Origin: Centroberyx gerrardi
Taxonomy: Eukaryota; Chordata; Actinopteri; Beryciformes; Berycidae
Assembly (NCBI RefSeq): GCF_048128805.1
Contig: NC_136020.1
Span: forward strand, 7,089,653 to 7,153,652
Reading direction: 5' to 3'
Length of the DNA stretch: 64,000 bases
Part shown: in pieces, positions 47,236 through 57,500 of the stretch
How the letters are laid out: each line of letters opens with the position of its first letter
Numbering within the stretch: position 1 is the stretch's first letter
The notes under the pieces: model-generated
The model's input: the letters and a program-made list of their open reading frames with translations, nothing else
Told to the model about the DNA's origin: nothing
Databases searched by the model: none
Translations under genes and position numbers: made by a program

Positions 47236-48380
47236 CTAATCAAGGTCAGACAAATAGTCAAAGAATTTCACTTGGCCACACCAAAACAGGCACTCTGCTG
47301 CCATGCCTCTCTTGAAGGATGATTGCCACTCTGCTGAAGGTTGGCTATCCCTGCAGCTCGTGCAGCTTCTGGGGTCCGGGTGTTGGTTGCAGAGGAATGG
47401 GAGGTCTTCTGTACGTAGTTGAGCAGGTGGCCTTGATGACTGCATCTACATTATGAGCAGAGGTGGGATGTAACAAAATAAAAATACTTCACTATGGTAC
47501 TTAAATAAGATTTTCAAGTATCTGTACTTTACTCAAGTTTTTCTTTCACTGAAGACTTTTTACTTTTACTCACCTACATTTCAAAAGAAAAATCTGTATG
47601 TACTTTCTACTCACTACATTTTCAAAACAGACTCGTTACTCTCTGGAAATCCTCAACTGATTTTCAGCATCAGACGGCTTCCATCCCGGAAGCAGCTGAT
47701 CAAGAGCCAAATGTGATTGGCTGCTTGTTCAGCAAAGCGACACCAAAAATTAGGGAAAGGGACAGAGAGAGAAGCAACACGAAGAAGAGTAGAGACAGTA
47801 GAGAGAATTAACGTTAGTGAATTCAGCTGCTAGGGTTCGGGTTAGTGATTTGAGCTGCAGACTCTTTCTCATCTGGGATTCAGAGGAACGCTCAACAGAG
47901 AACCAGTTTAGAACATTAGAAGTGACTTTCTTAGAGAACAACTTTTACTTTTATACTTTAAGTAAATTTAAGTCCACATAATTTTATACTTTGACTTGAG
48001 TAAAATATTTGAAATGGTACTTCAACTTCTACCAGAGTATATTTTTAAATATATATACTATATATAGTATTTGCACTTTTACTTGAGTAGGGAATTTGTG
48101 TACTTCTACCACCTCTGATTATGAGGGTGCAGCTTGATCCTACGCTGCTTCCTAGTTCCTTAGGATAGGGACGAAGGAGGTGGGTCTGCAGGGGGAAAGC
48201 TTCATCCCCTAGAATGACATGCGGCAAAGGCTGGTCAGTTGCGGGCAGAGGTGTTGGACCGGGAATACAATATAGAGAGCATGGTTTTTCAGTTGCTTGC
48301 CGAGACTGCTGGCTGCAAATATGCCCCCATCGCTGCTTGGCCCATGGGCACCAACATCTGGGAATCAAAATTAAGTCCCT
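47236..48380 (-). pseudogene. PIF/Harbinger DDE transposase remnant, interrupted
   Basis: On the minus strand at about 48,360-48,250, DVGAHGPSSDGG carries the catalytic aspartate context of Harbinger/HARBI1 nucleases, just after an AG acceptor-like site. In another frame, ILGDEAFPLQTHLLRPYPKE (about 48,217-48,157) is the second catalytic-aspartate motif. The downstream VIKATC-like coding with HSSATNTRTPEAAR (about 47,440-47,330) is the C-terminal part. The usual 40-50 codons between PYPKE and VIKATC are absent, and a MITE (47,458-48,117) interrupts the copy. At least one frameshift separates the two catalytic motifs, so it cannot make active enzyme. Confidence 0.75.
47458..48117. mobile_element. 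660-bp hAT-type MITE with 8-bp target duplication
   Basis: The element begins CAGAGGTGG at 47,458 and ends CCACCTCTG at 48,117. It is flanked by identical 8-bp ATTATGAG at 47,450-47,457 and 48,118-48,125, the target-site length of hAT transposons. The interior is non-coding and rich in ACTTTTACTTTTACTC and TTTAAGTAAATTTAAG words near both ends, the same family as the repeats at 24,850 and 32,395. It inserted into the Harbinger transposase remnant and is therefore younger. Confidence 0.93.
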
Positions 48381-49300
48381 TATCAGTAATTGTAATTGAC
48401 AATACAGTGATATAAAATTAATGTCAATTGACTTGCAAAACTTTACTAGACTCAAATAACAATCAATATATAGGAAAGATAGAAATTCATGAACCCAAAT
48501 CCTTCGGCTGTGTAGTTTATTTACTTTAGAGAGCGAGTAGCCTTAAGTAAAAGCAAGTCAGTAAAGTAATCATCCTCCATTTTGCTCTGAAAATTCGGCG
48601 CCGAAAGACGATAAAATATGTTAAATTCCAATAAACTTCCAAAAGTGTTGGCTCTGTCTGTCATTTTTGTGGTTACCGGTAACCTAGCAACAGTCACCTC
48701 CTTGCAGTTAGTCACTCCTCGCAGAGCGCCAGTGCCCAATACTACTAGGAGGCGGCAGGGAGAAAATGGAGATGGTCTGGATCACAGCCTTTGCAGGACT
48801 AGATGGGTAATGGGGTCTGGGAAAGGTGGTCCTCACAGCGGCTGGAACGGGGCTGGTGGAAACAAATGTGACGGCGGCAGTGGTGGGAGGATGCTTGAAG
48901 AAAGAAGAAATACAGTGTCACACAAAAGACAGTTTATGACAATGTAATAGTATATCAGAATGTAAAATTTCAGCTATTGCCAAATACTTCATCTGATACA
49001 GAGATAGTCAGTATTTAACACAAAACCATTCATGCCGCATCAAACCTGAGCAGGAGTCTGTGCCAGGTTAAGGTTGGGCTTTGCAGCAGCACTATGTGTC
49101 CCACCAAACCCCGGTTTCACAAACTGGAGGAGATAGACAGCAAAGCACCAATCTAATCAATACATTAAAAATTGAATTCAGTCCTCTATCACAGTAAAAA
49201 GGGTTAAGTTAGCAGTAGTCGGTACATGCATAACATGGTATGTATTCACCATTCCTAAGGTTAGTGAGGGCCACAATGAAGATTGCGCAATCGGAAAGGG
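48381..49300. other. Flank of Harbinger remnant and beginning of Pao region
   Basis: No convincing protein is seen. Minus-strand proline-rich frames around 48,720-48,900 may be decayed transposon coding. The terminal inverted repeats of the Harbinger copy and the outer end of the Pao LTR were not identified. Confidence 0.4.
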
Positions 49301-49387
49301 AGGAGGGAATGAGACGGCCGCGGGAAAATGAGACTCAGAGGGAATTCTTCACAGCCGCCCCCAGATTAGCTGGCTAAGATGTTAGTG

Positions 49388-49786
49388 TCAAGGTCGGGGT
49401 GCCACAGCTGAGTCGTCATCGTCTGGAATGGCTGGCAACTGAATCAACCTAACCACAGGCCTCAGGTATGGTTTGCCCTTGACCGTGACCTCAGCAGTCC
49501 GGACACGTTGGTCTCTACTCCGGACTAGCTTGGTTATCCGTCCCACAGGCCAGTGAGCTTGAGGCAACTGAGGGTCCACAATCATGACCACCTTGTCCTC
49601 TGCCAGATCCTCCACTGGTATCTTCCACTTTCTGCGCTCCTGCAGAGTGGGAAGATAGCGGTGTATAAACTGCGTCCAGAAATGGTCGGCCACAATCTGA
49701 CAGTGACGCCAGCGCTGCATGGTCAGAGGTTCCGGGGCGTAGATCCCTTGTGGTAGAGAGGCGTCCCACCGCCCCATAAGGAGCAT
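49388..49786 (-). pseudogene. Pao integrase C-terminal (DUF5641-type) fragment
   Basis: An open frame beginning MLLMGRWDASLPQGIYAP and including RRKWKIPVEDLAEDKVVMI, GRITKLVRSRDQRVR and RPVVRLIQLP. This is the domain found at the C terminus of BEL/Pao polyproteins. It is cut off from the rest of the integrase by the LINE at 49,789-51,320 and has no start signal of its own. Confidence 0.85.
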
Positions 49787-49788
49787 AT

Positions 49789-51320
49789 TGATTAGATTAG
49801 ATTAGACAGCTTTATTAATCCCCAGTGGGGAAACTCATTTGCCACCAAATCAACTCATACAGACAACAAACAATATAGACATTGCATTCAAAGTACACAA
49901 CAAATAAATAACACCGTAAAAAGCCATTTGAGACACAATTAACAGCTGAAAGGTGCTATGGTTCTAGACCACATCTAAAAGTATTTAAAAATCAGGCCGC
50001 TGCTGGAACAAAAGACTATCTGAGACGTTCAGTAGAGCACTGAGGCATCACTAGTCGCTCACTGAATGAGCTTCTGAGTCCGTTAAAAACACTGTGTAAT
50101 GGATGGCCTTCAAAATACAGAACAGTTTTTAGTTTGGCCCTTGTTCTCTTTTCTAAAGTGACCTCAAGTGAGTCTGGGGTAAGGCCAATCACTGAGCCAG
50201 CCTTTCTGATCATCTTATTGATCCTGTTTTCATCATCCGCAGTGATGCTGCCCCCCCAGCACAGCACAGCATAAAAGAGGACAGTAGCTAAGATTCCCTG
50301 ATAAAAAACATGAAGAAACTTCTTGCTAATATCAAAGGATCTAAGCTTCCTCAAGAAGTATAGTCTTGACTGAGCCTTCTTGAATACAACCTCAGTATTC
50401 TTTTTCCAGTTTAATTTACTGTCCAGGTAGACACCAAGATATTTGTAAGACTGGACAATTTCTATCTGCTGACCCTTAATTATCACTGGGAAGACCTCCT
50501 CCTTCTTCCTTCTGAAATCAATAATTAACTCTTTGGTCTTCCCAACATTCAGTTTTAAAAAATTTGCATCACACCAGCTGGCAAATGATTCAACCTCTCT
50601 TTTGTCAGCCAGGTCATTGCCTTGGTTAAGTAAACCCACGAGGGCAGTGTCATCCGAAAACTTTTGGATTTGACAAGACACCTGACTATGCCTATAGTCA
50701 GCGGTAAAGAATGTGAATAAAAAAGGGGATAAAACCGTGCCCTGTGGGGCTCCTGTTTTAGTTAAGATACTGTCAGACAGTTTGTTATCAAGCCTGACAA
50801 ACTGAGGTCAAGACAAGAGATAATCTAAGACCCAAGCGATAGTTGCGTTGTGCAGTTTAAAATTCATTAATTTGTTAGCTAAAAGGTGTGGTTGAATTAG
50901 CACTAGAAAAATCAAAAAACATAATCCTAACAGAGCTGGCAGTTGTTTCAAAGTGGCTGTAAATGCTGTGAAGCATAAAAAGTAGTGCATCATCTGCTCC
51001 CACACCCTTCCTGTACGCAAATTGCAAGGAAAGACTGAGACCTGTCTACTCAGGTGACCCAGGACAACCCTTTCAAAACATTTCATTATGTGCGACGTCA
51101 GGGCTATAGGTCTCAGATTAGTAAGACTACTACACACATTGTTTTTTTTGGGAATTGGAACAAGACAAGATGTTTTCCACACTACTGGGATTTTTGATGA
51201 AGACAGAGACAAAGAAAAAATTTAATGAAGGACTGAACACAACTGGTCAGCACAGACTTTCAGGGTGCGTGGATGGACACCATCAGGGCCTGCTGCCTTG
51301 TTGGCCTTAAGGCGGTTAGA
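49789..51320 (-). mobile_element. 5'-truncated Rex1/CR1-like LINE inserted in the Pao element
   Basis: The minus-strand reading shows NKAAGPDGVHPRTLKV at the upstream junction (about 51,300), LVPIPKK and NLRPIALTSHIMKCFERVV, then GAPQGTVLSPFLF and KFSDDTALVG (the RT catalytic motif) at about 50,660, and LNVGKTKELIIDFRRKK. The 3' tail is CTTTATTAATCCCC in plus orientation at about 49,810, followed by three ATTAG repeats at 49,789-49,804. At least one stop and frame changes interrupt the ORF, and the endonuclease half is missing. The FSDD motif and tail recall fish Rex1/Babar elements. Confidence 0.85.
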
Positions 51321-51329
51321 CCCTTGACC

Positions 51330-51825
51330 ACTACTTGGAGGTCTGCTTTGGTCGACCGAATTTCACGCTCCCAGGCACCACCAAAGTGTGGAGCATTAGG
51401 AGGATTAGGCTTGAACTTTATTTGGTATGACCGGAGTTCTTCTTGGAGCTGCTGATCCATGGCAGCGAAAGCCTCTTGTAGCTCTCTCTGCGCTCCTCTG
51501 AAGTTAGTTCCTCTGTCCGACAGGATTTCATGAGGGGTTCCTCTTCTGGGGATGAATCTCCTTAGGGACAGAAGGAAGGCATCTACGTTCAGGCTGTTTA
51601 GAAGGTCCAGGTGCAGGCTCGAGTGGTCATACACTTGTAAATGACCCCCCAGCGCTTTTCCAGACATCTACCTATCTTCACAGTGAGTGGTCCGAAGGAG
51701 TCCACTCCGGTGGAGTAGAAAGGCAGCTGGTAGAGGCGGAGATGTAATGGAGGTCTGCCATCAGAGGAACACGTGGCTCTGCTTTCCACCTCTGGGCAGC
51801 TCCTCTGATGTTTCTTCACAGCCTG
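51330..51825 (-). pseudogene. Pao integrase core fragment
   Basis: Minus-strand pieces include KKHQRSCPE (zinc-finger region), LYQLPFYSTGVDSFGPLTV with the first catalytic aspartate, GTPHEILSDRGTNFRGAQRE with the second, and PHFGGAWEREIRSTKADLQ with the glutamate. A frame change lies near 51,600-51,660. All three acidic residues are visible, but the frame is broken and the C-terminal side is displaced by the LINE. Confidence 0.85.
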
Positions 51826-51826
51826 C

Positions 51827-52624
51827 CTACCCCTCTAGTATTGCCAGCACAGCTCGATGAAGACATGGCCGGGTCCTGGATGAAGAAGGCGATGGTCTGT
51901 GTCCTGGATGAGGAGTTTCAAGGTTCCTCAGACGACATCCAACTCTGAGTAGACCAGTAGAAGAGTCAAGGAATGGAGCCAGGGAACTAATTCTGCTGCT
52001 CGTGGAGATAGCCTGGTCAGCCTTGAGGGTTTTTAACTCCTCTGGAAAAGTCTCTTCCTGACTGGCACGCAGCAGGTACCTCTCGGCTTCCTTGAAGTCA
52101 GGGTCAGCAGAGTCAGGATTACTCTTGGCCGCCCCGTGAAGGACCTTGTACATATCCATCATGAGCTCTTTCCAGTTGCTGTACTGTGAGGGATCTGGCA
52201 GATTGAGTGGAGCAGGGCAGGTGAGGCTGCAGAAGGTGGACCTTTTCAGTTCAGTGATGTCTTCCTTTACAGGAACATGCAGGACTGGCCACTGATCAGA
52301 GGGACACTGAAGAAAGGGGGGACCGCATCTCCAATGGCTTGGTGTAGATAGCTCGGCCAATGTCTTGCCTCGAGTGATGTCATCTGCCGGGTTGCTTGCA
52401 GAGTCCACGTACCTCCACGCCTGTGAATTGGTGAGCTCTTGGATCTCTGCAACTCTGGTACCTACAAACACTTTACAGCGGCAGGACTCCGAGTTGAGCC
52501 AGCGCAAGATGATGGAAGACTCAGTCCACAGGTAGGTGCATTGTAGCTGCAGTGTGAGTTCTCGCTCCAGAGGAGAGGCCAGCTGAGCTCGTGTGAGGGC
52601 TGCACATAGCTCAAGACGCAGCAT
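51827..52624 (-). pseudogene. Pao RNase H and integrase N-terminal fragment
   Basis: A 265-codon open frame carrying LELCAALTRAQLA, TYLWTESSIILRWLNSES, KVFVGTRVAEIQELT and YVDSASNPADDITRGKTL, the standard BEL/Pao RNase H region, followed by the linker to integrase. It runs out of frame at its end, near 51,880, where HPGP-type coding shifts. Confidence 0.85.
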
Positions 52625-53193
52625 AGTGAGTTAGGTTAGTTAGTTATGAGGTACTGACCTTACCCTCTGACTGGACAGAGAGGTAAGCGACACAACCATA
52701 TGCTACCTCAGAGGCATCGCAGAAGATGTGCAGGTCATAAACTGTGCCTTCTTCGGAGAGTGGTGGAGGGAAGTAGGCTCGCGGTAGAATGATGGCTGCA
52801 AGGTCAGGCAGTTCACGTTCCCAAGCTTCCTAGCTGGCAAGAAGGTCAGGGGGAAGGTTGGGGTCGTCCTAGCCACGTTTCTTGGACCACAGGTGCTGTA
52901 CAATGACCTTGGCCCAGGTGGTGAAAGGGATGATATAGCCAAGAGGATCATATTGGCTGGCAAGGACTAGATGTGCCGCAGTGTTGTTGGGTGACTCTCA
53001 GAGGACCGGCTCTTGTACCCAAGGACATCCGAAAGGCAGTTCCAATGTAGGCCGAGAACTGGCTCTTGGGGTTCGGTGTGGTTCTGCATGAGCCACAACT
53101 CCGTAGCAGCTGACCTTGCGGTGGAAGGCAGATGAGCAACCACAGTAGGTTGGTTGCTTGCCCACTGGTGGATTTCAAATCCTCCAGAGGCAA
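52625..53193 (-). pseudogene. Pao RT/RNase H junction fragment with stops
   Basis: In the frame that continues into the RNase H part, the minus strand encodes an IIPFTTWAKVIVQHLWSKK segment and a YDLHIFCDASEVAYGC segment, both familiar from BEL/Pao polyproteins. It is interrupted by TAG codons at 52,869-52,871 and 52,830-52,832. Confidence 0.75.
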
Positions 53194-53214
53194 GAAGTCA
53201 ACCTACTGTGGTTG
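53137..53214. repeat. 16-bp inverted repeat at the edge of the Pao copy
   Basis: CAACCACAGTAGGTTG at 53,137-53,152 is matched by its exact reverse complement CAACCTACTGTGGTTG at 53,199-53,214, with 46 bases between. Recognisable Pao coding ends at about the same place. Confidence 0.9.
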
Positions 53215-53215
53215 C

Positions 53216-54559
53216 ATTGGAGGTCCAAATTCCACGCACACTTAACACTGCCTATGTCGCTCCCTTTTATACAACCTGCACTGATTGAATGATTGGCTAG
53301 TGGGAGGAGTTGTCACTTTACCATGCATGGGATCCTACTGGGGTTGCAGTCAGGAACAGTGTTCCCTGTTACACTACCTTGATAATAGTTTTAAAAAAAT
53401 CACACCATTCAGGACCACTGTTCCTTCTAAGCTTTGTGCACTGAGAAATGTCAAATCACTTTTCACACTGACAAAATAATAATATCTTTTCAGTCATCAG
53501 CCATTTCTCTACTTTGTCCCCAGAAATGTATTTGACATAAGCAGGTTTGTAAATGTTGGCATCAAATTATATTAGATGCAGGAACTTTGCTGTTTCTAAG
53601 GTTGTATTGATTTGACACCTCTGGTGTGATCTTGTGTCTGGCTCAGAGCAATCTGCACAAAATAGACTGAAATGAATGTCTCTTTCTAATTAATTGTATA
53701 ATTGTTGACAAAGTTTATTATCAGAAAAATAGAAGATTTGATTGCAATACATTCAAAGACTACAGAGATTCACTGGCCAGCTATTCTAAGCATACTTTGT
53801 ACTATATCACCTTGGGCCCTATAAACTTGTCGCTGCCAGGGAAATAACACTTAACAATTCAGAACCAAAACTCCAATCTGTGATACCAGTAATATTTAAA
53901 ATCTAAAGGCACCCCATTGACAATGAATTAGAGACTAACATCGTGTGTTGATAAGATGTTTGAGCCTTAACACCCAAATGAGCTTCATTTTATAGCAGCC
54001 AAAAAATCTATCTAGCCCCAGTCTCATCCAATTCTTTTCATCACACATTTGATGGCAGGACAAACTTTTGTGCCTATTTTCTGGCTTTAGGAGACAACAG
54101 TGAATATATTCACTAATAGATATTGATTTGTGCCGAGGGCAAATTGAAAAACATACATTTTGTTATGGAAGTGTTGAAATTCAGTGGCATCCCCCTTTAA
54201 GTCCTGTAGATGGCAGTAGTGACTTGTGTAAAAGCGAGGTGTAGCTGACTCAAGAACACAACCAGTTCATGTTATTTAGATACAATCCTCATCATCAAAA
54301 TTCTTATTATTGTCACTTTTCCAGCAGAATGTGCTCTTTCAGATGTGAAGGCAGTTTTGTGTTTGAACAACAAATCTTTCTCAGGGCATTCACACTTCCT
54401 ATGGCAATCAAATAATGTAATAATAATAGTAATTGTTGTAATCGTTATTATCAATAGTAACAGAAGTAGTGACACTAGTCTTTGCTATTTTAATGAATGC
54501 TTTAATGCAACAATGTGGTCACCATATCATGAAGGAAAACATGACATGAAAAGGTTCTG
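53216..54559. other. Intergenic stretch, no gene recognised
   Basis: AT-rich, non-repetitive by eye, with a TAATAATAATAG-like patch near 54,417-54,430. It separates the transposon stack from the synaptotagmin 3' end. Confidence 0.6.
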
Positions 54560-57500
54560 TATCAACAGGAAATAAAACATTTTTATTGATCATTTGTGTA
54601 TATGAAGTTATATAACAACAGTCAGAAAACTCCACAGAGTGAATCACTACACAAAGTGAAACAAAACTGTAAAACACCTCGTCAAAAATGAAGGTATACA
54701 CAGCAAATATAACTGTCAGCAGCTCGCCGTCGCCGCGAGCGATATGGCAGGAAAAAACACCCCAAACAGTTCTACAAGATTACAGAGAAAATTTCCACAC
54801 ACAAAATACTCAAGCAGGCAGTTGATATACACAAAGGCAACTAGGATCTTTCTACAGCATCAGATTCTAATACTTTACACAGCTTTGTTTTGAAAGGTTA
54901 GTGTGGCTTCTTGTCGGTGTCACTGGAGAGAATCTTAAGTTCCTTGTCACACAGAGAGTGTGGTAAGGTATCTTACAAGAGGATGATTTGGGGTTGATTA
55001 TGCATGCATACTTTGGTAGGAAACCGTAATAAGAGTAGCATTGCATTGTAGTGCAGGTAATGGCTTTTTCTTGTAGTATTTCCACACACCTCACAATCCC
55101 ATGGGTTCTGCAATGCTGCCCATTACTGACTTCCCTGATACGTTTACACATGTTATTTCAGTGATCATTTTACACATTTTCTTTCAGCTTTGATTGTGTA
55201 ATTCCATCAGTACAACGTATTTGCATCAGTACTCGTATTGAATTGCTCAGGCCATTTTTTACAGAGCCTACACATTGTACTTTAATCCATTTTTTTATCT
55301 GAAGCTGTACTGGAATTCATGAATCTACATATGTAAAACATGTCAAATAAAATAATCCCTTGGTTCGAGAGGAATTGCAATGGGATAGGATTAAAGTATG
55401 TTCAATGATTTTGGAATGCTATTGAGGGGAATTCTACCCAATAGGGTTATGAAATAAATTTAGAATAATAGAAAAAAAATAAAAACAAACTGTAATTTTG
55501 TTTTTACAACAGAAAGTGCAAACTACACCTAGTCTCACGGTAAAAGTAATCTACACCAACACAGTCCATACTGTACATTCAGAGTTTTCATCTCATATAT
55601 AAAAGGATATTCAATAGGGCAGTAAACAAAACAAATGAGAAAAAAAGAAAAACATGAATGAAAATTATAGCAGTGTGATGAGATATAGTGTATGGTCAAT
55701 AGATAGAATGACATTTGCGACGAATTATATTCATGTCACTTTATATTTATTCTTGATATACATTTTTGACACGATTATGTAAATATATACATGGTATTTT
55801 GAGGGGAAGGAGATATTTAAATGTAGAATCTAGTTTGGTATTTTTCCTAATACTCCCTGAAACTTCTGATGCTGGAACTGTGTGCAAGAAGAAAACAAAT
55901 GAACCGGGGGAAAAAAGGGAGGGAACCCTAAACAGAGGTCGATAGGTGTCAAACTCCAACCTAAGCAGAATCTACATGTGCTGTGTCCTAACCATTTAAC
56001 TGGGAAGGATATACATCTCTCTCTCGACTGAAGTCATCCTTAGGGTTAGAATCTTTTTCTCGGGCAACGCCACCCACGTAACACTATGGGATGAACATAC
56101 AAGTATTGCACAGTGCTCAACAAAATGCTGTGTGAAGCGACCCGGTCTCGCTCCGAAAAACGCCCCGCTTCTTTGCGCGCGCGGCCCGTCGGTCGGCCCC
56201 GCCCCGCGACAGGCCGGAGCCGCCGCCGCCGCCGCGCGCTCTCTCTGCGTGTAGAAGGGGAAATGGCATTAACGCTACAACATCACTACAGAACAAACTG
56301 GTTCGCTACCTACTGATAAGTCTACATCTCTAAGCACGCACGGCAGTCACAGTGATACACAAAGCAGTCCTCAGAGACTCCTATGGAATGACAAGTAGCT
56401 TTTTCATAATAGTGCTATCAACTACACAATAACATTGAAAACATTTAGAAACTCCTCCTGAAGCTAGCATCGAGTATATGCAAGAGGTTCCTCCAAGGTA
56501 AGAGACTTCATGGTTTTCATGGATTAAAACGTATTCCTCTTTTAAATTGGACCCGTAGTAAAGGACATGATGGACTAATAGAATCGCCTACGCAGACCAT
56601 TAACTTTTACGGTTGTTTCGCAGCTCTCTTGGTGCCGTCGTGGGCCACCAATAAAAACAAAACCGATGTAACTGCTGTCGGCTGAAAGGCGGTTTGTCGC
56701 CGTCGCTTTCATTCGATAACGCTAAGCTGATCAAGAACTTTTTGAGCTCCGGTATCCTGAAATAAAGCCAGCCAACGTAGTCCAAAATGATGTAAAGAAG
56801 TCAACAAGCCATTGTCGGTTTAAAGACATCCAGTGCAAAACAGTAGCCACATAAAAGGTAAGATTGGCAGTAAAACATGGCTAGCTCTATTGTCACTGTG
56901 AGAAGGCAACGCAAAGCAAAGACTGCTATTCAGGGCACCATTGCAGCCAAAGACATTGTTCCCAATAAACCAAAGCTACAACCACTAGCAAGTGGGAGTG
57001 TGCATGAAGAGAGGCTGTTTATACATAAGTCGCCTCCCTGAAAATGGCAGTGTTAGAAACTCACTTCACCTCCGTCAATATAGTCACATATTGACCCATA
57101 TGGTTGTTTAAACATTACTCTTGATTTTTTTCCTCTCTCTCCTCTGATTGAAGGCAAGGGGATCGTATCAGAAGACACAACCCCTGGTGTCAGTAGATCT
57201 CCCCCCATATCCCAGCCTTTAGGAAACCTTGTAAAAAAAATCATGCAGTTTACTAAAAATAGTCAGACGTTGAATTGCTCTAAAAAATAGTCATCTTAAA
57301 ACTAGAGTCGCAACTCTTTCGCTCCCTCTCGGAGACCGGACCCCAGCCTGAACGCAATATATTCCCAACGACAACAAGGCTATTGAAAGTAAGCGGTTAA
57401 CAAAAAATATTGTTAAACAAGCTTAAGGACACAATGGCTACAGCTTGGTGCTTTTGTTTCTCATGGGGTCTGTTTCTGAAGGGTTGAGAGAAGAGTCTTT

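Larger units (their letters stand above)
49300..53215 (-). mobile_element. BEL/Pao LTR retroelement, partial and broken
   Basis: Minus-strand order from 53.2 to 49.3 kb is: end of RT/RNase H, RNase H to integrase zinc region (52,624-51,827), integrase core (about 51,820-51,330), an inserted LINE, then the DUF5641-type C-terminal domain (49,786-49,388). After the stop comes a GGGGGCGGC polypurine-like tract and TGTGAAGAATTCCC, a plausible start of the 3' LTR at about 49,354. Gag, protease and most of RT are absent. It is an old, non-functional copy. Confidence 0.85.

Noticed and set aside
48521..48739. 72-codon minus-strand frame as the Harbinger transposase N terminus
   Set aside because: EDDYFTDLLLLKATRSL looks vaguely plausible, but no diagnostic motif is present and it is not continuous with the catalytic fragments.
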